Counted from the first letter of the stretch, positions 18,965-29,278 are shown. The stretch is 64,000 nt of DNA from Methylobacterium aquaticum (GCF_016804325.1 NZ_CP043627.1:2989001-3053000); one strand, 5' to 3'. Numbers and translations: made by a program. The notes: generated by a model from the sequence alone, not told the origin.

Positions 18965-21193
18965 ATGGCCGCCTTCGCTCCCCCGCCCTCCCGCTCGCCC
19001 GACGCCCTCGCCGGGTCGATCGAGCGCGTCACCTTCCACAATGCCGAGAGCGGGTTCTGCGTCCTGAAGGTCAAGGCGCGGGGCCGGCGCGACCTCGTGG
19101 CGGTGATCGGCCACGCTCCCGCCGTGGCGGCGGGCGAGTGGGTGACCGCGACCGGGGCCTGGGTCAGCGACCGCGAGCACGGCCTGCAATTCCGTGCCGA
19201 CACCCTGGCGGCGACCCCTCCCACCGGCGTCGACGGCATCAGTCGCTACCTCGCCTCGGGCCAGATGCGCGGCATCGGCCCGGAAATGGCCAAGCGCATC
19301 GTCAAGGCCTTCGGGGCCGACACCTTCGCGGTGATCGAGGCCGAGCCCGAACGCCTGACCGAGGTCTCCGGCATCGGCCCGACCCGCGCCGCCCGGATCA
19401 CCGCCGCCTGGGCCGAGCACAAGGTGGTGCGGGAGATCATGGTCTTCCTGCATGCCCACGGCGTCGGCACCGCCCGGGCGGTCAGGATCTTCAAGACCTA
19501 CGGCACCGATGCGGTCCAGGTGATGACCGAGGATCCCTACCGGCTGGCCCGCGACGTGCGCGGCATCGGCTTTCGCACCGCGGATGCCATCGCGGCCAAG
19601 CTCGGCCTGCCGCCGACCGCCCCCGAGCGCCTGCGCGCCGGCCTCGCCTACGCGCTCCAGGCGGCGATGGATGACGGCCATTGCGCCCTGCCGGTGCCGG
19701 ACCTGATCGCCCGCGCCGCCGAATTGCTGGCGGTGGAGGCGGGCCTCCTGCGCACCGCCCTCGTCGAGGAGATCGGCGGCGAGTCGGTGGTGATGGACAC
19801 GATTGCCGACGTGCCGCACCTGTTCCTGCGCGGCCTGCACGCGGCGGAACGGACGATTGCCGAGCGGCTGGTCGCCCTCGACGACGCGCCCCTGCCCTGG
19901 GACGAGATCGATGCCGGCGCGGCCCTGGCGCGGGTCGAGGGCGAGACCGGCCGCCCGCTCTCGCCCTCGCAACGCGCGGCCGCCGCGACGCTGATGAACG
20001 CCAAGGTCGCGGTGATGACCGGCGGCCCCGGCGTCGGCAAGACCAGCACCCTCGACGCGCTCCTGCGGATGCTCGACGCGGCGGAGGCCACGGTGCTGCT
20101 CGCCGCCCCGACGGGGCGTGCCGCCAAGCGGATGAGCGAGCAGACCGGCCGCGAGGCCAGGACCATCCACCGCCTGCTCGAGATCGACCCGCAGCATGGC
20201 GGCTTCCAGCGCAACGAGCACAGCCCCCTCTCCTGCGACCTGCTGGTGCTGGACGAGGCCTCGATGATCGACGTGCCGCTGATGAACGCGCTGACCCGGG
20301 CCCTGCCGCGCCACGCCGCCCTCTGGCTCGTCGGCGACGTCGACCAATTGCCCTCGGTCGGGCCGGGCCGGGTGCTCGCCGACGTGATCGAGTCCGGCCG
20401 CTTTGCGGTCGCACGCCTCACCGAGGTGTTCCGCCAGGCCGCCGAGAGCCGGATCGTCGCGAGCGCCCACCGGATCAATGCCGGGCGGATGCCGGAAGGC
20501 GCCGACACGCCGGACGGCGACTTCTTCGTGGTCGGGATCGACGATCCCGAGGCCGGGGCCGAGAAGCTGGTCGAGATCGTCACCCGCCGCATCCCGCGCC
20601 GCTTCGGCCTCGATCCGGTCAAGGACGTGCAGGTGCTCTGCCCGATGACCCGCGGCGCGCTCGGGAGCCGCCACCTCAACCAGGCGCTCCAGCGGGTGCT
20701 GAACCCGAACCCGCCGGTCTCGGTCGAGCGCTTCGGCTGGGTCTTCGCCCCCGGCGACCGGGTGATGGTGGGACAGAACGACTACGACCGCGAGGTCTTC
20801 AACGGCGATCTCGGGGTGGTGCTGCGGGTCGATCCCGAGGAGGCCCTCCTGGTGGCGGGCTTCGACGGGCGCGAGGTGACCTGGCCGTTCGGGGAACTGG
20901 ACGCCCTGAGCCCGGCCTACGCCATCACGATCCACAAGTCGCAAGGCTCGGAATACCCCGCCGTGGTGATCCCGGTGGCGCTCCAGCACTACACGATGCT
21001 CGCCCGCAACCTGCTCTATACGGGGGTGACGCGCGGCAAGCGGCTGGTGGTGCTGGTGGCGCAGTCCCGCGCGGTGGCGATCGCGGTGCGGGGTGGGGTG
21101 AAACCGCGATATACGAAGCTGGCGGAGTGGTTGCGCCAGCCAATCAAGGGGCGGGTCGGAAGACGGCCCAGGGTAAGCATCTCGCCCGATTAG
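18965..21193 (+). CDS. recD2: ATP-dependent RecD-like DNA helicase (RecD2/YrrC type)
   Basis: 742 residues, a superfamily 1B 5'-3' helicase that is RecBC-independent. The N-terminal OB-like and helix-hairpin-helix part (YLASGQMRGIGPEMAKRIV, VSGIGPTRAARI) distinguishes RecD2 from RecD. Walker A GGPGVGKTST has Lys359, and Walker B is LLVLDEASMID. Motif III is WLVGDVDQLPSVGPG; C-terminal motifs include AITIHKSQGSEYPAVV and NLLYTGVTRGKRLVVLV. RecD2 enzymes act in DNA repair and in handling stalled forks. The ATG at 18965 directly follows a palindromic repeat and gives a full N-terminal domain. Confidence 0.93.
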   Translation: MAAFAPPPSRSPDALAGSIERVTFHNAESGFCVLKVKARGRRDLVAVIGHAPAVAAGEWVTATGAWVSDREHGLQFRADTLAATPPTGVDGISRYLASGQMRGIGPEMAKRIVKAFGADTFAVIEAEPERLTEVSGIGPTRAARITAAWAEHKVVREIMVFLHAHGVGTARAVRIFKTYGTDAVQVMTEDPYRLARDVRGIGFRTADAIAAKLGLPPTAPERLRAGLAYALQAAMDDGHCALPVPDLIARAAELLAVEAGLLRTALVEEIGGESVVMDTIADVPHLFLRGLHAAERTIAERLVALDDAPLPWDEIDAGAALARVEGETGRPLSPSQRAAAATLMNAKVAVMTGGPGVGKTSTLDALLRMLDAAEATVLLAAPTGRAAKRMSEQTGREARTIHRLLEIDPQHGGFQRNEHSPLSCDLLVLDEASMIDVPLMNALTRALPRHAALWLVGDVDQLPSVGPGRVLADVIESGRFAVARLTEVFRQAAESRIVASAHRINAGRMPEGADTPDGDFFVVGIDDPEAGAEKLVEIVTRRIPRRFGLDPVKDVQVLCPMTRGALGSRHLNQALQRVLNPNPPVSVERFGWVFAPGDRVMVGQNDYDREVFNGDLGVVLRVDPEEALLVAGFDGREVTWPFGELDALSPAYAITIHKSQGSEYPAVVIPVALQHYTMLARNLLYTGVTRGKRLVVLVAQSRAVAIAVRGGVKPRYTKLAEWLRQPIKGRVGRRPRVSISPD

Positions 21194-21240
21194 CGGGGCT
21201 ATGCCTCTTGCCGATATGTCGCTTCGTGGATCTCGACGGT

Positions 21241-21600
21241 TTAGCTAACCACCTTCGCAGGCAGGCTCGGGTGCGCGACTGGTTTGATCTCGCAGATCCG
21301 CACTCGTTTTGCTCTCAATCCGAAGATCATATGCCCGAGGCACAAAACCATCTCCGACCGTTCGCCGGTATGCGTGTCCCTGACCAGCACCGACACGAAT
21401 TTCTGAGCCCCTGATGCCCAGCCCCATTTGAGCGTCCATGGATTGTTGCGGCGCTGCGCTGCGACGATCTCCAGGCCGTTCTTGGTCTCCCACTCGCGCA
21501 GCATCGCCTGTGTCTGCGGTGGAAAGACGAGTTGGAGCAGCAAGATACAGGAACAGCCGAGAAGTAGCCATGTCAGCATGAGCACCCGCCCGGTGGTCAC
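21241..21600 (-). CDS. Small membrane-anchored hypothetical protein
   Basis: 119 residues with one N-terminal hydrophobic helix at about 5-26 (RVLMLTWLLLGCSCILLLQL) and a soluble remainder (QAMLREWETKNGLEIVAAQRR, then FVSVLVRDTHTGERSEMVLCLG). No family recognised. It lies 18 bases downstream of the DUF2244 gene on the same strand, so the two probably form an operon. The base composition is visibly less G/C-rich than its neighbours, hinting at recent acquisition or weak constraint. The soluble part has the feel of a small alpha/beta membrane-proximal domain, but that is only an impression. Confidence 0.6.
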   Translation of the reverse strand: MTTGRVLMLTWLLLGCSCILLLQLVFPPQTQAMLREWETKNGLEIVAAQRRNNPWTLKWGWASGAQKFVSVLVRDTHTGERSEMVLCLGHMIFGLRAKRVRICEIKPVAHPSLPAKVVS

Positions 21601-21618
21601 AAGCGCGACAGTGTTTCT

Positions 21619-22155
21619 CTAATACCCCTTCTTGACCTCCGCGAGCGCCCGCGTCAGCCCATCCGCCACCGCCTGCCGCTCCGTCGGCGAGGCATCCCGC
21701 GCGACCAGTACCCGCTGCCCGCGCGACACGAAGGACAGCGACAGCAAGCCGTATTCCTCGTCCTCGACCTTGTGCAGCCGGGTCCAGAGCGGGTTGAAGC
21801 GCCACTCGGCCCGCTCGCCGCGATGGCTGACGCGGGCGACCAGCACCTCGATCTGGCTGATCACCACCTGCTCGAAGGAGCGGCCGCGGCGGGCGTTGAG
21901 GGTGAGGGCCAGCCACAGGGCGGCGATGTCGAGGCCGAAGAAGCCGGTGACCGGCCACATCCCCATCTGCAGGAAGGCGATCCCCGTCACCAGGGCGACG
22001 CCGCCGCAGGCGACCATCACGACCCGGAAGCCGAGGCGCGACAGCGAGCAATGCGGCCGGATGGTCGCGGAGAAGACCGGGCGCTCGATCGCGTCCGGGT
22101 CGCGCCCGTAGGGGTGCCGCGTCCTTGCGTCGTCCGGTGCCTTGCCGCTTGCCAT
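21619..22155 (-). CDS. DUF2244 domain-containing membrane protein
   Basis: 178 residues from the ATG at 22155; an ATG 18 bases further upstream would overlap the nth promoter and is less likely. Two hydrophobic helices lie in the first half (VVMVACGGVALVTGIAFLQMG and GFFGLDIAALWLALTLNA). A soluble part follows with WRFNPLWTRLHKVEDEEYGLLSLSFVSRGQRVLVA, the DUF2244 pattern. It is an integral membrane protein of unknown function common in alphaproteobacteria, where it often neighbours nth as here. It is divergent from nth with only 20 bases between the starts. Confidence 0.8.
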   Translation of the reverse strand: MASGKAPDDARTRHPYGRDPDAIERPVFSATIRPHCSLSRLGFRVVMVACGGVALVTGIAFLQMGMWPVTGFFGLDIAALWLALTLNARRGRSFEQVVISQIEVLVARVSHRGERAEWRFNPLWTRLHKVEDEEYGLLSLSFVSRGQRVLVARDASPTERQAVADGLTRALAEVKKGY

Positions 22156-22175
22156 CGGCCCAATATAAGGCACCC

Positions 22176-22961
22176 ATGACTCGCCGGAAGCAGGCCGCCC
22201 CCGACAAAATCACCGCACCTGCCAAGGCGGGGCTCGCCAAGCCGAGCCTCGCGAAGGCGGGTTCTGCCAAGGCGGGACTGGTGAAGCCCCTCACCGCCCG
22301 GGCGACGACGCCCGAGCCGGTCGATGCCGCGACCTTGCGGGAGATCTTCGCGCGACTGAGCGCCGCCAATCCCGAGCCGCGCTCCGATCTCGAATACCTC
22401 AACCCCTACACGCTCCTCGTCGCGGTGGTGCTGTCGGCCCAGGCGACGGACAAGAGCGTCAACCTCGCCACCGCGCCGCTGTTTGCCCGCGCCGACAACC
22501 CGGCGGCGATGCTGGCGCTCGGCGAGGAGGTGGTGCGCCACCACATCCGCACGATCGGGCTGTTCAACACCAAGGCCAAGAACGTCATCGCCCTCTCGCG
22601 CATCCTGATCGAGGAGCATGGCGGCGCGGTGCCGCGGGCGCGCGAGCACCTGGAGGTGCTGCCCGGCGTCGGCAAGAAGACCGCGAGCGTCGTGCTCAAC
22701 GTCGCCTTCGGCGAGCCGACCATCGCGGTCGACACCCACATCTTCCGGGTCTCGAACCGCATCCCGCTCGCACCCGGCAGCACCACCGACAAGGTGCAGG
22801 CGGGGCTGGAGGCGATCGTGCCCGAGCCCTACCGCCTCAACGCCCATCACTGGCTGATCCTGCACGGCCGCTACACCTGCAAGGCGCGGAAGCCCGAATG
22901 CTGGCGCTGCGCGATCAGTGACCTGTGCCGGTATCCGGACAAGACGAAGGGGCCGGGGTGA
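22176..22961 (+). CDS. nth: Endonuclease III (DNA glycosylase/AP lyase)
   Basis: 261 residues. Base-excision repair enzyme that removes oxidised pyrimidines and cleaves the abasic site. The helix-hairpin-helix with the catalytic lysine is LPGVGKKTASVVLNVAFG, the catalytic aspartate is in VDTHIFRVSNR, and the 4Fe-4S cluster cysteines follow the canonical C-x6-C-x2-C-x5-C spacing (CKARKPECWRCAISDLC) near the C-terminus. The N-terminal ~45 residues are a low-complexity Ala/Lys/Gly tail (AKAGLAKPSLAKAG) absent from the E. coli enzyme (211 residues). The ATG at 22176 is used; an upstream in-frame ATG overlaps the divergent gene. Confidence 0.95.
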   Translation: MTRRKQAAPDKITAPAKAGLAKPSLAKAGSAKAGLVKPLTARATTPEPVDAATLREIFARLSAANPEPRSDLEYLNPYTLLVAVVLSAQATDKSVNLATAPLFARADNPAAMLALGEEVVRHHIRTIGLFNTKAKNVIALSRILIEEHGGAVPRAREHLEVLPGVGKKTASVVLNVAFGEPTIAVDTHIFRVSNRIPLAPGSTTDKVQAGLEAIVPEPYRLNAHHWLILHGRYTCKARKPECWRCAISDLCRYPDKTKGPG

Positions 22962-23016
22962 GAGCCGGTTCGAGTCGAGAGATCGGGATCGCGAGGGATC
23001 TTCATCCCGCCCGCGA

Positions 23017-23136
23017 CCTCATCCTGAGGTGCGACTGAAAGGAGCCTCGAAGGAGGGCTCCAGATACCGTTGCGATCCCTGGAACCCTCCTTCGAGGTCA
23101 GTCGATTTTCAATCGACTGACACCTCAGGATGAGGT
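23017..23136. repeat. Palindromic intergenic repeat, family A copy 2
   Basis: Same plan as copy 1: outer arms CCTCATCCTGAGGTG and CACCTCAGGATGAGG, inner arms with GAAGGAGGGCTCCAG, and an A/T hairpin GTCGATTTTCAATCGAC in the right half. Lies between nth and the metal-efflux operon. Confidence 0.88.
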
Positions 23137-23248
23137 CGCGGATGGGAGAGGATCCGCCGATCAGCCAAACAGGCTTCGAGACGATGCCGGGCCGAAGCCC
23201 GACGCTCCCCCCGCTTCCTTCCGGGCCCGAATCTGGTATCGTTTCACC

Positions 23249-23674
23249 ATGACCCTGCCCCGTCCCCTCGCGCGCCTCATGGCCGTGGTGATCGTGCTGA
23301 TCGCCGCGTGCGTCGGCGCGTCGGTGGTCGGGGTTTCCTCGGCGCAGGCTCATCAAGGTCATGCCCACCAGGGTCACGCCCATGTCGAGAGATCCGCACC
23401 CGCCGCGGTGGCGCTGACGCTGGCCGAGGCGCGCACCATCGCGCAAGGCCCGCGCCTGACCGCCATCGACCCGGACGAGGCGCCCGCCGCCCGGCCCTGC
23501 AACGGGCTGTGCTGCCTGATGGGCGCCTCCTGCTGCGTGCCCGGCCTGCTGCCCGACAGCCTGGCGGCGTTCCCGGTTCTCACCCCGGCCCGCCGCCTGA
23601 TCGCCGACGAGGACCTCGTGCCCTCCGGCATCGCTCCGGACTCCCCCGCCCGTCCGCCACGACCCTTCGCCTGA
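23249..23674 (+). CDS. Small exported His/Cys-rich protein heading the metal-efflux operon
   Basis: 141 residues. An N-terminal hydrophobic segment (LARLMAVVIVLIAACVGASV) ending SSAQA looks like a cleavable signal peptide. The mature part starts with a histidine cluster (HQGHAHQGHAH) and later has a cysteine cluster (CNGLCCLMGASCC). Both are plausible soft-metal ligands. It precedes the adaptor gene by 87 bases on the same strand, so a role as a periplasmic metal sensor, chaperone or buffer for the pump is likely but inferred. No family was recognised. Confidence 0.65.
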   Translation: MTLPRPLARLMAVVIVLIAACVGASVVGVSSAQAHQGHAHQGHAHVERSAPAAVALTLAEARTIAQGPRLTAIDPDEAPAARPCNGLCCLMGASCCVPGLLPDSLAAFPVLTPARRLIADEDLVPSGIAPDSPARPPRPFA

Positions 23675-23761
23675 CGCCCGCGTCCCGTGCCGGCGCGCCG
23701 CCCTGACGGCGGCTGCCCGCGGGCGCTTCCAGACGTCCGTCCGCGAAGGTTCACTCACCCC

Positions 23762-25492
23762 ATGTCCCCGTTCCGGTTGCCGGCCGCGCCGCGTGCGCTG
23801 GCCGCGGCGCTCGCCCTCCTGGCGCTGCCGTTCCTCTCCGCCCAGGCCCATGAGGGCCACGACCACGGCGCGCCACAGCCGCCGGTCTCCAAGACCATCG
23901 CGCCGCGGGGCGAGGCCTCCTCTGCCGCCTTCGAGCTGGTGGCGATCCCCCGCGGCGACGCCCTGGTGCTCTATCTCGACCGCTTCGCGACGGCTGAACC
24001 GATCACCGACGCCACCCTGGAGGTCGAGACGCCGGCCGGCCCCGCCACCGCCGAACCCGCCCCCGATGGCAGCTATCGCCTGCCCGCGCCCTGGCTGGCG
24101 ACGCGCGATCCGAAGGAGGATCACCTCGATCTCGTCGTCACGGTGACGGCCGGTGCCGACGTGGACGTGCTGCCGCTCAGCGTCGCGCTGCCGAAACCCG
24201 CCGAGCCCGCCCACGACGCCGGTCGCGAGACTGCGCACGAGACCGAAGGCTGGCTGCACCGGCTCACCGAGGGCCTGACCGAGCGGATCGCCGCCCGCGA
24301 TCCAGGCGCCGGCCTCGCCGCCGCCGGGGGCTTCGCCCTGGGGCTCGCCGCCATGGGGCTGATGCGGGCCGGGCGCCGGGCAGCCATCCTCGCCGTGCTG
24401 CTGCTGGCCGCGACCCTGGTGCTCGGCGCCACCGCCTTCGCCCATGACGGCGGGCATCCCGAGACCCGCGCGGCCTTCGTGGCCTCGCCCGCCGACCTCG
24501 CCCAGCGCCTCGGCGACGGGGCGGTGTTCGTGCCCAAACCGACCCAGCGCCTGCTCTCCCTGCGCACGCAGGTCGCGGCCGAGGGCGCCTTCCGGCGCAC
24601 CGTGTCGCTGCCCGGCCGGATCATCCCGGACCCGAATGCCAGCGGCGTGGTGCAATCTTCGGTCGGCGGCCGCCTGGCGCCGCCGCCCTCGGGCACCTTC
24701 CCGCGGCTCGGCACCAAGGTCCGCGCCGGGGAGGCGCTGGCCCTGGTCACCCCGCCGGTGCAGCGGGTAGACCTGTCGGACATGCGCCAGCGCCAGGGCG
24801 AGCTCGACCAGCAGATCGCCATCGTCCAGCGCCGGGTCGACCGCTACCTGAAGCTCAGCCCGAGCGGCGCGGTCTCGCAGGTCCAGCTCGACGAGGCGCA
24901 GGACGAATTGAAGGGTCTCAAGGACCGCCGCTCTGCCCTCGACCGCATCCGCCAGGAGCCGGAAGTCCTCACCGCCCCGGTCGGCGGGGTGATCGCGGAA
25001 GCCGCGGCGGTGGCCGGCCAGATGGCCGCGTCCGGCCAGATGGTGTTCCAGATCGTCAACCCCGAACGGCTCTGGGTCGAGGCCCTGAGCTTCGATGCCC
25101 TGACGCCCGCCGCCGACGCCACCGCGCGGATGGCGGACGGCCGGACCCTGCCGCTCGCCTACCAGGGCGCGGGGCTCGCCGACCGCAACCAGGCGATTCC
25201 CGTGCAGTTCGCGATCCAGGGCGGCACGGAGGGCCTGCGGGTCGGCCAGTTCGTCACCGTGCTGGCCGCCACCGATGCCGAGCAGCACGGCCTCGCCCTG
25301 CCGCGGGCGAGCGTGGTGCGCACCGCCAACGGCCAGGACGTGGTCTACGCCCATACGGGCGCCGAGCGCTACGAGGCCAAGCCGGTGCGGGTCGCGCCCC
25401 TCGACGGCACGCGGGTGCTGGTCGAGGCCGGGGTGAGCCCTGGCACCCGCGTGGTGGTCCAGGGCGCCGAGCTCCTGGACCAGGTCCGGTAG
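23762..25492 (+). CDS. Heavy-metal RND efflux periplasmic adaptor (CzcB/CusB type) with an extra N-terminal module
   Basis: 576 residues from the ATG at 23762. A signal peptide ends AQA at residue 29, followed by the metal-binding-like HEGHDHG. A periplasmic domain of about 150 residues follows, then hydrophobic segments at about 182-222 ([13 protein letters not shown] and [21 protein letters not shown]), then HDGGHPE at 228. From about 250 it is a standard HlyD-type adaptor: [16 protein letters not shown], a coiled-coil hairpin ([18 protein letters not shown]), the second lipoyl half ([18 protein letters not shown]) and the C-terminal barrel. It links the RND pump to an outer-membrane factor, which is not encoded here. 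The stop is 14 bases before the pump start. Confidence 0.88.
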   Translation: MSPFRLPAAPRALAAALALLALPFLSAQAHEGHDHGAPQPPVSKTIAPRGEASSAAFELVAIPRGDALVLYLDRFATAEPITDATLEVETPAGPATAEPAPDGSYRLPAPWLATRDPKEDHLDLVVTVTAGADVDVLPLSVALPKPAEPAHDAGRETAHETEGWLHRLTEGLTERIAARDPGAGLAAAGGFALGLAAMGLMRAGRRAAILAVLLLAATLVLGATAFAHDGGHPETRAAFVASPADLAQRLGDGAVFVPKPTQRLLSLRTQVAAEGAFRRTVSLPGRIIPDPNASGVVQSSVGGRLAPPPSGTFPRLGTKVRAGEALALVTPPVQRVDLSDMRQRQGELDQQIAIVQRRVDRYLKLSPSGAVSQVQLDEAQDELKGLKDRRSALDRIRQEPEVLTAPVGGVIAEAAAVAGQMAASGQMVFQIVNPERLWVEALSFDALTPAADATARMADGRTLPLAYQGAGLADRNQAIPVQFAIQGGTEGLRVGQFVTVLAATDAEQHGLALPRASVVRTANGQDVVYAHTGAERYEAKPVRVAPLDGTRVLVEAGVSPGTRVVVQGAELLDQVR

Positions 25493-25506
25493 GGAGACAC
25501 GAAAAG

Positions 25507-28500
25507 ATGTTCTCCTTCCTGGTCACGCAGTCGCTGCGCAACCGCCTGCTCGTCCTGGCCCTGGCCCTCGTGCTGGTGCTCTACGGCGCCTTCAGCCTCA
25601 CCCGGCTCCCCGTCGACGTCTTTCCCGACCTCAACCGCCCGACCGTCACCATCATGACCGAGGCCGAGGGCTACGCGCCCCCGGAGGTCGAGCAGATGGT
25701 GACCTACCCGATCGAGACCCGGCTCAACGGCCTGCCCGGGGTGACCCGGCTGCGCTCGGTCTCCGGCGTCGGCCTGTCGGTGGTCTATGTCGAGTTCGCC
25801 TGGGGCACCGACATCTACCGCAACCGCCAGCAGGTCGCCGAGCGCCTGGCCCTGGTCCAGGACCAGCTGCCCCGCGGGGTGACGCCGCAGATGGGCCCGG
25901 TCTCCTCGATCATGGGCCAGGTGCTGCTGATCGCGGTGACGGGGGAAAAACTCTCGCCGATGGAATTGCGCGAGACCGCGGATTTCGTGCTGCGCCCGCG
26001 GCTCCTCACCGTGCCGGGGGTGGCGCAGGTGATCCCGATCGGCGGCGAGGTGCGCCAGTTCCGCGTCGCCCCGAACCCGGCGGCGATGCGGGCGCTCGGG
26101 GTCACCAATGCCCAGCTCGATGCGGCCCTGCAGCAATTCGGCACCAATGCCGGCGGCGGCTTCACCGACCAGTATTCGCGCGAATACCTGATCCGCAACA
26201 TCGCCCGCACGATGAGCCTGGAGGATCTGCGCGACCTCGTGGTGGGGGCTGCCGGCAACGCCCCGGTGCGGCTGCGGCAGGTGGCGGAGGTCTCCTTCGC
26301 GGCCAAGGCCAAGCGCGGCGAGGGCGGCTACCAGGGCAAGCCTGCGGTGATCGTCTCGGTCGAGAAGCAGCCCGACGTCGACACGGTGGCGCTGACCCGC
26401 TCGATCGAGGCGGCGCTCGAGGACATCGCGCCCTCGCTGCCGGCCGGCATTTCCGCCGACAAGATCCTGTTCCGGCAGGCCGACTTCATCGAGACCTCGA
26501 TCGGCAACGTCGAGCGGGTCCTGGTCGAGGCGATCGCCGTGGTGGCGCTCGTGCTGTTCCTGTTTCTCCTGAACCTCCGCACCACCCTGATCTCGCTGAC
26601 CGCGATTCCCGTCTCGATCCTGACGACGGCCCTGGTGTTCCACCTGCTGGGTCTGTCGATCAACACCATGACGCTCGGGGGGCTCGCCATCGCGATCGGC
26701 GAGCTCGTCGACGACGCGGTGGTCGATGTCGAGAACATCTTCCGGAGGTTGCGCGAGAACCGCGCCGCCGGACATCCGCGCTCGGTCTTCGAGGTGGTGG
26801 TGGCGGCCTCGAACGAGGTGCGCTCGGGCATCGTCTACGCGACCGCGATCATCGTGCTGGTCTTCGTGCCGCTCTTTGCCCTTTCGGGCATCGAGGGGCG
26901 GCTCTTCGCGCCGCTCGGCCAAGCCTACATCGTGTCGATCCTGGCGAGCCTGGTCGTCTCGATCACGCTCACGCCGGTCCTCGCCTCCTGGCTGCTGCCT
27001 GGCCTCAAGAGCCTGGAGGAGCACGAGAGCCGCTTCATCCGGGCGCTGAAGCGCGCCAACGCCGCCGCCTTGGCAGTGGTCTTCCGCCACCAGCGCCTGC
27101 TCGTCGGCACCGTCGTCGCCCTCGTGGTCGGCGCCGGGATCGCCGCCTCGCAATTGCCCCGGGCCTTCCTGCCGCCGTTCAACGAGGGCTCGTTCACCGT
27201 CACCATGGCCTTCACGCCGGGCATCTCGCTCACCGAGAGCAGCCGGGTCGGCGCCATCGCCGAGCGCCTGCTGATGGAGATCCCCGAGGTCGCGGCGGTC
27301 GGACGGCGCACCGGCCGGGCCGAGCTCGACGAGCATGCCGAGGGCGTCCATTCCTCGGACCTCGAAGTGGCGCTCAAAGGCGGCGGCCGGCCGAAGGCCG
27401 AATTGGTGGCCGAGATCCGCCGGCGGCTGGCCGTCCTGCCGGTCTCGGTCAATGTCGGCCAGCCGATCTCGCACCGGCTCGACCACATGCTGTCCGGCGT
27501 CCGGGCCGAGATCGCCCTCAAGATCTTCGGCGAGGACCTGGATGCGTTGCGCCGGGCGGCGGCCGCGTTGCAGGAGCGGATGCGGGCGATCCCCGGCCTC
27601 GCCGACCTCCAGGTCGAGAAGCAGACCCGGATCCCGCAGCTCGAGATCCGCGTCGATTACGGCCGGGCGGCGCTCTACGGGGTACAGCCGGCGGCCGTGG
27701 TCGAGCAGATCAGCCGGCTCTCCAACGGACGCCTGGTCTCGACGGTGGTCGACGGCTATCGCCGCTTCGACGTGGTCCTGCGCCTGCCCGAGGCGCAGCG
27801 TACCACGGCGGGTCTCGGCGACCTCCTGATCGAGACGCCGTCCGGCTGGGTGCCGGCGCGCCAAATCGCCGACATCCGCGAGACCGACGGCCCGAACCAG
27901 ATCCTGCGCGAAAACGGGCGCCGGCGCCTCGTCGTGATGGCGAACACCGTACCCGGCACCGACATGGCGGCGATCATCGCGGCGATCCGCAAGGTCGTGG
28001 CCGCCGAGACCCTGCCGCCGGGGGCCTTCGCCAGCCTGGAGGGCACCTTCCAGGCGCAGGAGGAGGCGAGCCGCACCATCGGCGCCCTGTCGCTGGTCTC
28101 GCTGGGGCTGATCTTCGCGCTGCTCACCAGCCGCTACCGCTCAGGCGGGCTGGCGCTGATCATCCTCGGCAGCGTGCCGCTGGCGCTGATCGGCTCGGTG
28201 GCCGCCCTGTGGCTCGCCGGGCAGCCGCTCTCGGTCGCCTCGATGATCGGCTTCATCACGCTCACCGGCATCGCGGCCCGCAACGGCATCCTCAAGGTCA
28301 GCCACACCCTGAACCTCGCGCTGCACGAGGGCGTGCCGTTCGGGCCGGATCTCGTGGTGCGCGCGAGCCTGGAGCGGCTGACCCCGGTGCTGATGACCGC
28401 GCTCTCGGCCGGTGTCGCCCTGGTGCCGCTCCTCTACGATGCCGCGAGCCCCGGCAAGGAGATCCTGCACCCGGTGGCGGTGACGATCTTCGGCGGCCTC

Positions 28501-28644
28501 GTCACTGCCACCCTCCTCGACGCGCTGCTGACGCCGGTGCTGATCCTGCGTTTCGGCCGCCGCCCCCTGGAGCGCCTGATGGCGGCGCGGGAGACCGTGC
28601 CGGCGGGCGCACCGACGGGCGCCGCGCCGGCGGACCTCTACTGA
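25507..28644 (+). CDS. Heavy-metal efflux RND permease (CzcA/CusA family)
   Basis: 1045 residues, the proton-driven inner-membrane pump of an HME-RND system. A Shine-Dalgarno AGGGAGA overlaps the adaptor stop just before the ATG. It starts [16 protein letters not shown], has [17 protein letters not shown], and its TM4 signature is [21 protein letters not shown] with Asp402, Asp403 and Asp407 plus Glu399. That motif differs from the classic CzcA (DGAVVMVEN) and CusA (DAAIVMIEN) forms, so the metal cannot be named. The C-terminal half has [18 protein letters not shown] and [19 protein letters not shown]. Confidence 0.9.
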   Translation: MFSFLVTQSLRNRLLVLALALVLVLYGAFSLTRLPVDVFPDLNRPTVTIMTEAEGYAPPEVEQMVTYPIETRLNGLPGVTRLRSVSGVGLSVVYVEFAWGTDIYRNRQQVAERLALVQDQLPRGVTPQMGPVSSIMGQVLLIAVTGEKLSPMELRETADFVLRPRLLTVPGVAQVIPIGGEVRQFRVAPNPAAMRALGVTNAQLDAALQQFGTNAGGGFTDQYSREYLIRNIARTMSLEDLRDLVVGAAGNAPVRLRQVAEVSFAAKAKRGEGGYQGKPAVIVSVEKQPDVDTVALTRSIEAALEDIAPSLPAGISADKILFRQADFIETSIGNVERVLVEAIAVVALVLFLFLLNLRTTLISLTAIPVSILTTALVFHLLGLSINTMTLGGLAIAIGELVDDAVVDVENIFRRLRENRAAGHPRSVFEVVVAASNEVRSGIVYATAIIVLVFVPLFALSGIEGRLFAPLGQAYIVSILASLVVSITLTPVLASWLLPGLKSLEEHESRFIRALKRANAAALAVVFRHQRLLVGTVVALVVGAGIAASQLPRAFLPPFNEGSFTVTMAFTPGISLTESSRVGAIAERLLMEIPEVAAVGRRTGRAELDEHAEGVHSSDLEVALKGGGRPKAELVAEIRRRLAVLPVSVNVGQPISHRLDHMLSGVRAEIALKIFGEDLDALRRAAAALQERMRAIPGLADLQVEKQTRIPQLEIRVDYGRAALYGVQPAAVVEQISRLSNGRLVSTVVDGYRRFDVVLRLPEAQRTTAGLGDLLIETPSGWVPARQIADIRETDGPNQILRENGRRRLVVMANTVPGTDMAAIIAAIRKVVAAETLPPGAFASLEGTFQAQEEASRTIGALSLVSLGLIFALLTSRYRSGGLALIILGSVPLALIGSVAALWLAGQPLSVASMIGFITLTGIAARNGILKVSHTLNLALHEGVPFGPDLVVRASLERLTPVLMTALSAGVALVPLLYDAASPGKEILHPVAVTIFGGLVTATLLDALLTPVLILRFGRRPLERLMAARETVPAGAPTGAAPADLY

Positions 28645-28672
28645 TCCCCTCACCGCAAGAGAGACCGACACG

Positions 28673-29050
28673 ATGCCGATCCGCAAGATTCTCACCGCCG
28701 GCACCCTGGCCCTCGCCCTGCCCGTCTGCGCTCACAAGGCTTGCGCCCACGAGGGCACCGGGCACCATGGCGGGCGCCTGGTCGAGGCCGGCCCCTATCA
28801 CATCGAACTGGTGACCAAGGACCGGCGGGTCGAGGTCACGATCTACGACGCCAAGGAGAAGGCGGTGTCTCCGGCCGGCTTCAAGGGGACGGCGATCCTG
28901 GTCGTCGGCGGCAAGCCGGCCCGCGTGGTCCTGGTCCCGTCCGCAGCCGGACTCGCCGGCGAGGCCGAGGTGGCCCTCGGCGCGAACCCGAAGGGCGTGG
29001 TGCAGATCACCGGGCCGGACGGCGCGGCGGCGAGCGGCAAGTTCAACTGA
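28673..29050 (+). CDS. Small exported His-rich protein at the end of the metal-efflux operon
   Basis: 125 residues. Signal peptide MPIRKILTAGTLALALPVCAHKACA, followed directly by a histidine cluster HEGTGHHGG. The rest (VEAGPYHIELVTKDRRVEVTIYDAKEKAV, then FKGTAILVVGGKPARVVL) predicts a small beta-sandwich. It starts 28 bases after the RND permease on the same strand and so belongs to the operon. Domains of this sort are often annotated as hypothetical metal-binding periplasmic proteins; its N-terminal HEG motif echoes that of the adaptor. Probable periplasmic metal carrier, inferred. Confidence 0.72.
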   Translation: MPIRKILTAGTLALALPVCAHKACAHEGTGHHGGRLVEAGPYHIELVTKDRRVEVTIYDAKEKAVSPAGFKGTAILVVGGKPARVVLVPSAAGLAGEAEVALGANPKGVVQITGPDGAAASGKFN

Positions 29051-29278
29051 GCGGGGAATCGATGCTCTCGCGATCGTTCCGAGGCTCGTCGCAGACGAGA
29101 ACCCGGGATGAGGCCGGAGGTCTTGGGTTCGGCGTTCTCGGAACCTGCTTGATTGATCCCACACACGACCTCATCCTGAGGTGTTGGTCGATTGAAAATC
29201 GACTGACCTCGAAGGAGGGCTCCAGGGGTCGCGAGACTTCTGGAGCCCTCCTTAGAGGCTCCCTACGCTCGCACCTCA

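Noticed and set aside
22871..27864. Very long minus-strand open frames opposite the metal-efflux operon
   Set aside because: His/Arg/Asp-rich compositional shadows of the plus-strand genes, with no recognisable fold and no start context.
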